Shown: positions 14,415-21,880 of the stretch, one piece after another
How the letters are laid out: each line of letters begins with the position of its first letter
Position numbering within the stretch: the stretch's first letter is position 1
Program-made: the position numbers and the translations under genes
The notes under the pieces: generated by a model
Database searches by the model: none
What the model saw: the letters and a program-made list of their open reading frames with translations, nothing else
What the model was told of the DNA's origin: nothing
Assembly (NCBI GenBank): GCA_964397995.1
Contig: CAYNLG010000059.1
Location: 1-24,488 of the forward strand
Origin: CAYNLG01 sp964397995
GTDB taxonomy: Bacteria; Planctomycetota; Phycisphaerae; FEN-1346
Reading direction: 5' to 3'
Length of the DNA: 24,488 bases

Positions 14415-17400
14415 CTACGGCTCGGGCGAGGCGGTGATCTCCTGCTGGTCGATGAGGCGGACCTCGTCGGTGCCGGGCATGAAGATGATGTCGCGGGCGA
14501 CGACGAGGCCGAACTCCTGGCGGGCCTCGCTCTCCTGCCACATGCGGGCCCAGCGGGCGGGGCCGCTGTAGAGGTGGAGGACCTCCGGGTCGCGCTGGTA
14601 GAGGAGGCGTTCGCCGGAGCCGCGCCGCTCGCCGACGGCCAGCGAGACGCCGCCCCCGGCCAGCATCTTTTCGAGTTGCATCCCCTCGGCGGGCCCGGCA
14701 AGGCCCGCGCCGCCGTCGCCGCCCTGCCCTTCCCGGAAGACAAGGATGAGGTCGCTGGAGCGGAGGCGTGTTTCGGTGACGCGCCGGCCTCCCGCGCCGG
14801 CGGCGCCCGTGCGGCCGGGGGCGGAGCGGCCGGCGTGGCCGGCGACGACGTCGCCGCGGAAGTACGCCCGGTTTGAGCCGCCCTCGAACTTCATGGCTTC
14901 CTGCCACGCGACGGTGGTCCGCGCGTAGCCGCGCGGCGGAGGGCCGCTCGCGAAGGGCTCGACGGCCTTGCCCGTGAGGCGCGGGGCCTCGGAGCGGGAC
15001 TCGTAGGCGAGGATGGCGAGGTCGCCGGGCTGGCGGCTGAAGAGGTCGCCGGAGGCCTGGACGTAGGTGAGGTCGCGTCCGTGCATCTCCATGCGGAACT
15101 CGAGGCCGCCTTCGGGGGCGAAGTCCTGCTCGACGGCGGTGACCTTGCCCTCGGCGAAGACACGCTGGATGGCCTTGTCGCCGGCGAGGCGGGCGGCCCC
15201 GCCGCCCGAGTCCGCGGCGGGGGGCGGCGCGGCGCCGGGCTCGGCGTCCTCCAGGTAGACCCAGAGGGTGTCGGCGCCGAGGCGGCTGGTGCCGGTGGCG
15301 GCATGGACGTCACCGAAGAAGACGGCGAAGTTGGCCTCGCGCTCCAGGCGCATCTCCTTTTGCCAGTCGATCAGCAGCGGCACGGGCTCGGCGCGCGGCC
15401 GGCCGCGCAGGTCCGTCGTCACGCGGAGTTCCAGTTCGCCGGCGCCGGTGGCGCGTGCGCGGCCGGTGGTCTCGTCGAACTCGATGTGGGCGGCCTTGAT
15501 GCGTTCGCCCTCGCGGCGGGCCTCGGCCGGGGTCCCGTCCAGGATCATCTGGCCGCGCTCCAGGTCCCGTTTCAGGTACGTCCCCTCGGCCCGGAGGTCC
15601 TCGCGCCGGACGAGGACGTCGCCTTCGGCCTCGACGTAGGTGGCGTCGAGCTTGCCGGCGTCGTCTCGGGCGAAGCGGAGCGTCAGGTCCTGGGCCCGGA
15701 CCTTGCCCTGGGCGTCGTCGATGGCGACATCGCCGGCGGCGTCGAGGCGGTGCGGGTCGGACTTGCCGTCGCGGCGGCGGAGGAAGGCGATGTCGAGGTC
15801 GCGGGCGCGGATGTCGCCGACCTGGCCGGTCAGGGCCTGAGCGCCGTCGTCGGCGCTGCCGGAGGCGGCGTTGTGGATGTGGACGTCGCCCTGGCCGGCG
15901 ATGCGTTGGACGGCCTGGCCGACGCGGACGCTCAGCTCCGCCAGCGGCATCCCGGGCCGCACGCGCGCCCCGACCGGGGCCACGATGGCGCCGAGCCGCC
16001 CGTCGCCGGGCGCACGGAGGTCGTACCGTCTGCCCGCACCGGTGAGGGTGGCCAGGGGCTGCCCTTCGGTGACGGCCTGGCCGGGCCGGACGTGCCAGGC
16101 CCGGACGCGGGCCTCGTCGGCGCCCGGCAGGTCCGGGGCGTCGAGGGTTCGGCGCCCGGCCGCCCCGGGGAAGAAGTCGAGCTGGAGGCGGTCGCCCGTG
16201 AGGAAGCCGCCCTCGGCCCGGACGTCGGCGGCGCCTTCGAAGACGGCGCGGCGGATGTCGGAGATGGTGCCCTGGCCGTCGCGCGGGGGGTAGAAGGCGA
16301 GGGCCATGCGGCGGGTCCACCGGGCGGTGAGGGGCCGCTCGCCGGCGCCGGCGGGGTCGGCCGGTTCGGCCTCGACGACGCCGCCCGTCAGCGACGAGGT
16401 CGCCACCTCGGTCCGCAACGTGCCGCGCCCCTCGACGGTGGCGGTGGGGGCCTCGCGGTCGAACGTCAGGCGACCGCCGGTCAGTTCGAGCCGGTCGCCC
16501 TCGACGAGGCGGATACCGCCGTCGCCGCCTTCGACACGGCCGGCGCGGGTTTTCAGGTTGTAGGCGACCTCGGTCCCGGTGACGCGGAGCGGGCCGTCGG
16601 TCAGGCGGACGGGGTCGCCGGTGGCGGTCATGACGTGGCGGCCGTCGCCGAGGTCGGCGAGCTCGTCCGGCGTCAGCGGCGTGAAGACGAGCGGCCCGTC
16701 GGCAAGGACGTGCAGCAGCGGCGGGACCTCGTCCGGGGCGGCGTCGGTGCCAGGCGAGGGCGCGCGGGCACCGGCCGGTCCCCCGGCACGGGGCGGCGAC
16801 GCCGCGCGGGCGCCTTCGGTCTCGGCGGCATGGGGGATGAACGGGCCGTCGCCGGACGTGGCGGGGCGGTCGCTCCCGGCGCCGCCCGCGGGCGCCTGGC
16901 CGAAGGCGTCGGCGTCCGAGGCATAGTACAGCCTCAGGGCGTCGGCCAGGAGGCGGCCTTCGAGTTGGCAGGCGTCCACGCGGCCGGTAAGGTCGATGCG
17001 CCAGACGTCCCCCTCGGGCGCGTCGGCGGCGGGGGGGGGCGGCGGCGCGTCCGCGCTCGGCGTCTCGGCTGCGGCACCTGGCGCGGCGAGCGGTTCGACG
17101 CCGCCCGCGCGCGGGGCGGCCGAGGGCGGCGCCGGGGCGGCGGTCCCGTGCCCTTCGCCCTCGGCCAGGCCCAGCCCCATCTCGCCCTCGGTTTCGATGA
17201 CGAGGACGACGTCCTCGACGAAGGTCAGCTTCGCCACGCGCCTCGTCTCGCGGTCGAGGGCCAGCTCCATGCCGCGCGCCGTCAGCATCACCTCCGGCGC
17301 GACCAGGACGACGTCGTCGTCGGTGCGGAGCTCGTAGGCGTCGCTCGTGAAGTGGAGGCGGTCGACGCCGAAGACGAGGTCGTCGAGCGTGTCGTCGGGC

Positions 17401-17858
17401 GTCCCGCGGTCGTGCGTCACGACCACCTGGCCGCGCACCGTCCCCGACCGGATGTCCTCGATGGCCGCGAACCGGTCGGAGGTCGAGACGAGCTGGGCCT
17501 GTTCGGCCGTGAGGGTGATGGTCTCGCCGGCCCGGGTGAAGTAGAGGAAGCGCGGGCGGGTGATGTCGAAGGTGTTGGTGCGGATGTGCTCGACGCGGTC
17601 GGCGAGGAGTTGGAGTTCGGCGCGGCCGGTCTCGTCCTTCTGGACGAGGTTCAGGTTGGTCGTGGCCTCGTGGCCGACCTGCTCGGTCACCTGGATCGAC
17701 TCTTTGCCGCGCAGCCGCTCGACGGGGCCGGTCTCGAAGACGGGCGTCTCGGCCTCGAGGCTGGCCAGGTAGTCGGACCACAGGTGGCGCAGGAGCATGA
17801 AGACGAAGACCGCGGCCAGGAGGGGCAGCAGGACGAGCATGACGCGGCGGAAGGTCAA
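14415..17858 (-). CDS. Large LptC/OstA-like LPS-transport protein with embedded barrel-sandwich hybrid domain
   Basis: The protein has 1147 residues. One N-terminal membrane anchor (about 6-27) is followed by a periplasmic LptC-like region to about 225. The rest is made of OstA (LptA)-type beta segments, recognisable from repeated units such as AEGDVLV, AGDVAI and FAEGKVTAVEQ. Four such units share a loop between a strand ending LxLxF and the next AxGxV strand. Three loops hold Pro/Ala/Gly-rich linkers (about 224-283 and 313-378, 871-892, 1043-1058). The fourth holds a two-half lipoyl/biotinyl-like motif at 584-645. E. coli LptC has 191 residues, so this looks like a fused LptC/LptA-type bridge for LPS. 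The TTG start overlaps the kdsC stop as TTGA with GGGGAG 7 bases upstream; ATG 17840 has no such site. Confidence 0.75.
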   Translation of the reverse strand: MTFRRVMLVLLPLLAAVFVFMLLRHLWSDYLASLEAETPVFETGPVERLRGKESIQVTEQVGHEATTNLNLVQKDETGRAELQLLADRVEHIRTNTFDITRPRFLYFTRAGETITLTAEQAQLVSTSDRFAAIEDIRSGTVRGQVVVTHDRGTPDDTLDDLVFGVDRLHFTSDAYELRTDDDVVLVAPEVMLTARGMELALDRETRRVAKLTFVEDVVLVIETEGEMGLGLAEGEGHGTAAPAPPSAAPRAGGVEPLAAPGAAAETPSADAPPPPPAADAPEGDVWRIDLTGRVDACQLEGRLLADALRLYYASDADAFGQAPAGGAGSDRPATSGDGPFIPHAAETEGARAASPPRAGGPAGARAPSPGTDAAPDEVPPLLHVLADGPLVFTPLTPDELADLGDGRHVMTATGDPVRLTDGPLRVTGTEVAYNLKTRAGRVEGGDGGIRLVEGDRLELTGGRLTFDREAPTATVEGRGTLRTEVATSSLTGGVVEAEPADPAGAGERPLTARWTRRMALAFYPPRDGQGTISDIRRAVFEGAADVRAEGGFLTGDRLQLDFFPGAAGRRTLDAPDLPGADEARVRAWHVRPGQAVTEGQPLATLTGAGRRYDLRAPGDGRLGAIVAPVGARVRPGMPLAELSVRVGQAVQRIAGQGDVHIHNAASGSADDGAQALTGQVGDIRARDLDIAFLRRRDGKSDPHRLDAAGDVAIDDAQGKVRAQDLTLRFARDDAGKLDATYVEAEGDVLVRREDLRAEGTYLKRDLERGQMILDGTPAEARREGERIKAAHIEFDETTGRARATGAGELELRVTTDLRGRPRAEPVPLLIDWQKEMRLEREANFAVFFGDVHAATGTSRLGADTLWVYLEDAEPGAAPPPAADSGGGAARLAGDKAIQRVFAEGKVTAVEQDFAPEGGLEFRMEMHGRDLTYVQASGDLFSRQPGDLAILAYESRSEAPRLTGKAVEPFASGPPPRGYARTTVAWQEAMKFEGGSNRAYFRGDVVAGHAGRSAPGRTGAAGAGGRRVTETRLRSSDLILVFREGQGGDGGAGLAGPAEGMQLEKMLAGGGVSLAVGERRGSGERLLYQRDPEVLHLYSGPARWARMWQESEARQEFGLVVARDIIFMPGTDEVRLIDQQEITASPEP

Positions 17859-18415
17859 CGCGGTTCTCCCCGCCAGGGGTCGCGGCTCGGCGGCAGGCCG
17901 TCGGGCACCGCGTCGCGGTACCGCCGCATGACGCCCGCCCAGCGGCCCTGGTGCCCGAGGATCAGCTCGATGACCTCGCGGACGGCCCCGGCGCCGCCGG
18001 GCGCGCGGGTGACGTAGTGGGCGACGCGGCGGGCCTCCCCGGCGGCGTCCGGCACGGCGGCCGCGAAGCCGACGCGGGCCATCACCGGCACGTCCGGCAG
18101 GTCGTCGCCGACGTAGGCGGCCCGGTCTGGGGTGCGCCCGAGTTCGTCGAGCAGGGCGCGCATGGCGGGCCACTTGTCCTTGGCGCCCTCGACGACGTGC
18201 TCGATGCCGAGGTCGGCGGCGCGGCGGTGGATGGCGGGGGAGGCGCGGCCGGAGAGGATGGCGGCGTCGTGGCCGGCGCGTTGCCAGAGCTTGACGCCGT
18301 GGCCGTCGCGGACGTCGAAGGCCTTGATCTCGTCGCCGGCGGCCGAGTAGACGATGCGCCCGTCGGTCAGGACGCCGTCGACGTCGAGCACGAGCAGGTC
18401 GATCCGGTCGAGCAC
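17855..18415 (-). CDS. kdsC: 3-deoxy-D-manno-octulosonate 8-phosphate phosphatase
   Basis: This enzyme hydrolyses Kdo-8-phosphate to Kdo, the inner-core sugar of LPS. The protein has 186 residues of the C0 HAD type with no cap domain. The nucleophile motif is LDVDGVLTDG (Asp11, Asp13). Motif II is ILSGRAS (Ser55). The conserved lysine lies in GAKDKW (79-81), and the magnesium motif is YVGDDLPDVPVM (Asp104, Asp105, Asp108). The start is GTG 18415 with AGGAG 6 bases upstream; the frame extends further upstream into kdsD but that reading has no site. The C-terminal 30 residues (after GHQGRWAG) are longer than usual and basic. It lies 43 bases after kdsD, and its stop overlaps the start of the next gene. 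Confidence 0.93.
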   Translation of the reverse strand: MLDRIDLLVLDVDGVLTDGRIVYSAAGDEIKAFDVRDGHGVKLWQRAGHDAAILSGRASPAIHRRAADLGIEHVVEGAKDKWPAMRALLDELGRTPDRAAYVGDDLPDVPVMARVGFAAAVPDAAGEARRVAHYVTRAPGGAGAVREVIELILGHQGRWAGVMRRYRDAVPDGLPPSRDPWRGEPR

Positions 18416-18458
18416 GGGGGCTCCTATGCGTATGGCACGCGCGGCGGCGGTCGGTGCG

Positions 18459-19481
18459 CTACAGGTCGGTGCCTTCGGCGAACAGGTCCTGGACGTCCAC
18501 GAGGCCGACGAGGCGACCGTCGGCGTCCACGACCGGCAGTTCCTCGATGAAGAACCGGTTGATGATCTGGATGGCCTCGTCGGCGCTCGCCTCGGCACGG
18601 ACGGCCTTCGGGCTGGCGGTCATGACCTCGGCGATGGGCCGGTCGAGGGCGGCCGCGTCGCCCTTCTCGAGCAGCCGCCTCAGGTCCGCGTCGGTGAAGA
18701 TGCCCGTCAGGCGTCCCTCGGCGTCCACGAGGACCATCGCGCCGCTGCGGCGGCGCATGCCCTGGAGGCCGGCGAGGGCCTCGCGGACGGTCTGGTCGTC
18801 GCGGGCGGCCGGGAGGTCGTCGCCCGTGCGCATAACGGTCTCGATCATGAGGAGCTGCCGCCCCAGGCTTCCGCCCGGGTGGAACAGCGCGAAGCGCTCC
18901 CGGTCGAAGCGGCCGTCCGCCTGGCGCAAGTGCAGCAGCGCGAGGGCCAGGGCGTCGCCCAGGGCCAGCATGGCGGTCGTGGTCGCGCTCGGCGCGAGGC
19001 CCAGCGGGCATGCCTCCTCGATGTGCCCCAGGCAAAGGAGCACGGTCGCGCGGCGGGCGAGCGTCGAGTCCGGGTTGCCCGTCATCGCCAGCAGCGGGAC
19101 CTCCATCTTGCCGAGTTGGCGGAGCAGGCGCGTGACCTCGCTCGTCTCGCCTCCGTAGCTCAGGACGACGACGACGTCGTCGGGCCCGACGCGGCCAAGG
19201 TCACCGTGGACGGCCTCGGCGGCGTGGAGGAAGTGGCTGGGGGTGCCCGTCGAGGCGAGCGTCGCCGAGAGCTTGGAGGCGATGATGCCGGCCTTGCCGA
19301 TGCCGCTCGTGATGACGTGGCCGCGGCAGGCGTCGAGCATGCGGACAGCCCGGACGAAGGGCTCGCCGAGACGGTCGGCGAGGCCGGAGACGGCCCGGGC
19401 CTCGGCCTGAAGGACGGCGCGGCCAAAGGCGAGGAGGGCCTCGTCGCCGGCGGCGGAGGCCCGCGGAGTGGGTTCGGCCAT
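18459..19481 (-). CDS. kdsD: D-arabinose 5-phosphate isomerase
   Basis: This enzyme converts D-ribulose 5-phosphate to D-arabinose 5-phosphate, the first step of Kdo synthesis. The protein has 340 residues. The SIS domain spans about 35-185 and contains the residues equivalent to E. coli KdsD catalytic ones: Lys63 in SGIGKAG, Glu112 in GGETSE, Glu156 in EEACPLGLAPS and His201 in LFHPGGSLG. Two CBS domains follow (about 213-272 and 283-338), as in housekeeping KdsD proteins. GGGGAG lies 5 bases before the ATG. It is the first gene of the - strand operon kdsD-kdsC-LptC-like, an order that matches the start of the E. coli kdsD-kdsC-lptC-lptA-lptB locus. A promoter lies about 45 bases upstream. 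Confidence 0.95.
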   Translation of the reverse strand: MAEPTPRASAAGDEALLAFGRAVLQAEARAVSGLADRLGEPFVRAVRMLDACRGHVITSGIGKAGIIASKLSATLASTGTPSHFLHAAEAVHGDLGRVGPDDVVVVLSYGGETSEVTRLLRQLGKMEVPLLAMTGNPDSTLARRATVLLCLGHIEEACPLGLAPSATTTAMLALGDALALALLHLRQADGRFDRERFALFHPGGSLGRQLLMIETVMRTGDDLPAARDDQTVREALAGLQGMRRRSGAMVLVDAEGRLTGIFTDADLRRLLEKGDAAALDRPIAEVMTASPKAVRAEASADEAIQIINRFFIEELPVVDADGRLVGLVDVQDLFAEGTDL

Positions 19482-19525
19482 GCGTCTCCCCTGCGGGTGC
19501 ACGTGCGGGTACGCCTGTGGGGGCC

Positions 19526-19554
19526 AGTCTAGCGGACGAGGGCGCGGCCCGCAA
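19526..19554 (-). promoter_or_regulatory. Promoter of the kdsD operon
   Basis: On the - strand, TTGCGG (19549-19554), a 17-base spacer and TAGACT (19526-19531) fit a sigma-70 promoter. The predicted start is near 19519, about 38 bases before the ATG. Match to consensus is moderate (3/6 and 4/6). Confidence 0.45.
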
Positions 19555-19590
19555 GAGTGGCTCGGGCGGACGGCGGCGCCGGACGTGGAC

Positions 19591-19619
19591 CGCCCCGGCG
19601 CGTGCCACATGCCGGGGCG
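19591..19619. repeat. Perfect 9-bp inverted repeat in the kdsD/iorA divergent region
   Basis: CGCCCCGGC (19591-19599) and GCCGGGGCG (19611-19619) pair perfectly around an 11-base spacer. It lies about 11 bases upstream of the possible iorA -35 element. It could be an operator, but no regulator gene is adjacent. Confidence 0.5.
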
Positions 19620-19629
19620 CCAAACGTCC

Positions 19630-19658
19630 TTGCACTGGCCGGGGGAATCTGCTAGGAC
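19630..19658 (+). promoter_or_regulatory. Possible promoter of the iorA operon
   Basis: TTGCAC at 19630-19635, a 17-base spacer and TAGGAC at 19653-19658 would start transcription near 19665, about 92 bases before the start codon. Both boxes match consensus at only three positions. Confidence 0.3.
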
Positions 19659-19756
19659 GTGGCCGTGCTCGGGCCGCCACGGTTCCGGCGGCGCCCGCCC
19701 GTTTGGCTGCGTGCCGCGGCGGAGACCCATTTCGCGATGGATATGCGGAGTCGCCC

Positions 19757-21367
19757 ATGGCCGAAACCGAACGACTGCTCCTGAGCGGCAACGAGGCCGT
19801 CGCGCGCGCGGCCCTCGACGCCGGCGTCGCCCTGGGCGTCGGCTATCCCGGGACGCCCTCGACGGAGATCCTCGAGACCCTGGCGGCCATCGGCGGCCGC
19901 GCCCAATGGGCCCCCAACGAGAAGGTCGCCCTGGAGGTGGCCATCGGGGTCGCTTTCGCGGGCGCCCGGGCGCTGATGACCACGAAGCACGTCGGTCTGA
20001 ACGTGGCGGCCGACCCCCTCTTCACGGCGTCCTACACCGGCGTCCAGGGGGGGCTCGTGATCGCCTGTGCCGACGACCCCGGCATGGCCTCCAGCCAGAA
20101 CGAGCAGGACAACCGGCGGTACGCCCTCGCGGCCGGGGTGCCGATGCTGGAGCCGTCGGATTCGCAGGAGGCGTACGACTTTTTCGCGCGGGCGCTGGAG
20201 ATCAGCGAGCGCTGGGGCACGGCCGTGATCCTGCGGCTGACGACGCGGATCTGCCACTCCAAGACCGTCGTCGTGCCGCGCGATCTGCCCCGGCCCGAGG
20301 CCCCGCCCCACTTCGAGCACGATCGGCCGCGCCGCGTGATGGTGCCGGCGTACGCGCGGCCGGCGCACCGGCGGATGCGGGAGCGGAACGAAGCGATCCG
20401 CCAGTGGAACGAGGCGAGCGACCTCGTGGTCGAGACCGAGGGCGACCGGTCCCTGGGCATCGTCACCTCGGGCATCTCGTACGTGCACGCCCGGGAGGCG
20501 GCGCCCGAGGCGACCATGCTGAAGCTCGGGATGACCTACCCGCTGCCCTTCGACCGCATCCGGCGGTTCGCCGAGGGCGTCGAGCGGCTCGTGGCCATCG
20601 AGGAAGGCGACCCGTACCTGGTCGAGCAGCTCCGCACCCAGGGCATCGCCGTCGAAGGCAAGCCCGAGATGTACCGGTTCAACGAGCTGGCGGTGGGGCG
20701 GGTGCGGCGGATTCTGGCGGGGGACACCTCGCCGGAGCCCGCGCCGCCGAAGGGTCGCCCCCCGCAGCTCTGCACGGGCTGCCCCCACCGGGCGGTCTTC
20801 GAGACCCTGCGCGACCTCGACTGCCTCGTCACGGGCGACATCGGGTGCTACACCCTCGGCGTTTTGCCACCCTTCGAGGCGATGGACTCGTGCGTCTGCA
20901 TGGGGGCGAGCGTCGGCAACGGCCTGGGCCTCAGGCACGTGCTGCCGGAGGCCGAGGCGAAGCGGGTTGTCAGCGTCATCGGCGACTCGACGTTCGTCCA
21001 CAGCGGCATCACGGGCCTCGTGGACATGGCCTACAACCGGCCGCCCACCGGCCACGTCGTCATGATCCTCGACAACGGGACCACGGCGATGACCGGCCTC
21101 CAGGAGCACCCCGGCACGGGGCGCACGCTCGATTTCCAGGAGACCCACCGGCTGAGCTTCGAGGCCCTCGCCCGCGCGGTCGGCGTGCCGAACGTCCACG
21201 TCTGCGACCCGACGGCCGACCCCGAGGGGTTCCGGACGATGATGGAAGCGATCCTGGCCGACGGCGAGCTGCACGTGGTGATCACGCGGCGGCCGTGCCT
21301 GCTGGGCCTGCGAAAACTCAAGAAGCTCCAGGACGCGGCCGAGAGCGGAGGCGCCGATGGCGAGTAA
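19757..21367 (+). CDS. iorA: Indolepyruvate oxidoreductase alpha subunit, lacking the ferredoxin domain
   Basis: This subunit oxidatively decarboxylates aryl-pyruvates (from aromatic amino acid transamination) to aryl-acetyl-CoA using thiamine diphosphate. The protein has 536 residues. The N-terminal domain has GYPGTPSTEILETLA at 29-43 and the ThDP-activating Glu in APNEKVALE at 52-60. Cys339-Cys342 in CTGCPHR and Cys364 in GDIGCYTLG are the conserved cysteines that precede the ThDP-binding domain. That domain contains GDSTFVHSG from 409 and LDNGTTAMTG near 440. Typical IorA proteins run to about 600-650 residues and end in a two-cluster 4Fe-4S ferredoxin domain. This one stops 22 residues after RRPCLL and shows no CxxCxxC motif. 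GGAG lies 6 bases before the ATG; an earlier start at 19517 is not supported. Confidence 0.9.
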   Translation: MAETERLLLSGNEAVARAALDAGVALGVGYPGTPSTEILETLAAIGGRAQWAPNEKVALEVAIGVAFAGARALMTTKHVGLNVAADPLFTASYTGVQGGLVIACADDPGMASSQNEQDNRRYALAAGVPMLEPSDSQEAYDFFARALEISERWGTAVILRLTTRICHSKTVVVPRDLPRPEAPPHFEHDRPRRVMVPAYARPAHRRMRERNEAIRQWNEASDLVVETEGDRSLGIVTSGISYVHAREAAPEATMLKLGMTYPLPFDRIRRFAEGVERLVAIEEGDPYLVEQLRTQGIAVEGKPEMYRFNELAVGRVRRILAGDTSPEPAPPKGRPPQLCTGCPHRAVFETLRDLDCLVTGDIGCYTLGVLPPFEAMDSCVCMGASVGNGLGLRHVLPEAEAKRVVSVIGDSTFVHSGITGLVDMAYNRPPTGHVVMILDNGTTAMTGLQEHPGTGRTLDFQETHRLSFEALARAVGVPNVHVCDPTADPEGFRTMMEAILADGELHVVITRRPCLLGLRKLKKLQDAAESGGADGE

Positions 21368-21839
21368 CGTGGTGAACGTGGTGGTCGCGGGCATCGGCGG
21401 CCAAGGGGTCCTGAAGGCCTCGGACATCCTGGCCGATGCCGCCTTCCAGACCGGCGCGGACGTCAAGAAGAGCGAGATCCACGGGATGAGCCAGCGCGGC
21501 GGGTCGGTGACGAGCGACGTCCGCTACGGCGAGGCGGTGGCGAGCCCGATGATCCCCGAAGGCGAAGCCGACGTCCTGGTGGTGCTGGAACCGACGCAGG
21601 TCGAGGTTGCCCGGCCGCGCCTCCGTGAAGGCGGCGTGCTGCTGGAACCGAGCCTGCTGGAGGGCCGCACGCTGCCGCACGTCCGCAGCCTGAACGTGGC
21701 GATGCTGGGGGCGCTGAGCACGCACCTGGACCTGCCAGCCGAGGCGTGGCGGGCGGCGCTGCGGGCGAACCTGCCGGCCAAGGTGCATGAGGTGAACGAC
21801 GCGGCGTTCGCCCTGGGGCGCGAGGCCGCCGGGGCCTGA
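21357..21839 (+). CDS. iorB: Indolepyruvate oxidoreductase beta subunit
   Basis: This is the small catalytic partner of IorA in aryl-pyruvate oxidation. The protein has 160 residues, slightly short against the usual roughly 190-200. It has the pyruvate ferredoxin oxidoreductase gamma-type fold: GIGGQG at 12-17 with a following helix, then SEIHGMSQRGGSV at 39-51. MIPEGEADVLVVLEP comes next, and the LPAKVHEVNDAAFALG end is normal. The start ATG overlaps the iorA stop by 11 bases, so the subunits are probably made in a fixed ratio. Its pairing with IorA and two phenylacetate-CoA ligases supports the aryl-pyruvate assignment over other 2-oxoacid oxidoreductases. Confidence 0.9.
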   Translation: MASNVVNVVVAGIGGQGVLKASDILADAAFQTGADVKKSEIHGMSQRGGSVTSDVRYGEAVASPMIPEGEADVLVVLEPTQVEVARPRLREGGVLLEPSLLEGRTLPHVRSLNVAMLGALSTHLDLPAEAWRAALRANLPAKVHEVNDAAFALGREAAGA

Positions 21840-21880
21840 GGCCGCGCCGGGCCGCACGAACTCCCGAGAAAGGGGCGCTT

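Noticed and set aside
14366..14743. Upstream extension of the nitroreductase frame
   Set aside because: It overlaps the end of the LptC/OstA-like gene in another frame; the ATG at 14365 has AAAGGAG at the right distance.
15081..18017. A 978-codon open frame on the + strand opposite the LptC/OstA-like gene
   Set aside because: It is antisense to a gene with a clear anchor, OstA repeats and operon position; its residues are typical of a complementary-frame shadow.
19482..19756. A start for IorA at 19517 giving an extra 80 residues
   Set aside because: The added residues are Arg/Gly/Ala-rich and unlike any IorA, and the family start matches the ATG at 19757 with its own site.
21290..21367. A frameshift that might hide the missing ferredoxin domain of IorA
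   Set aside because: The iorB start lies inside the iorA end, and no CxxCxxC motif was seen in other frames near 21290-21460.
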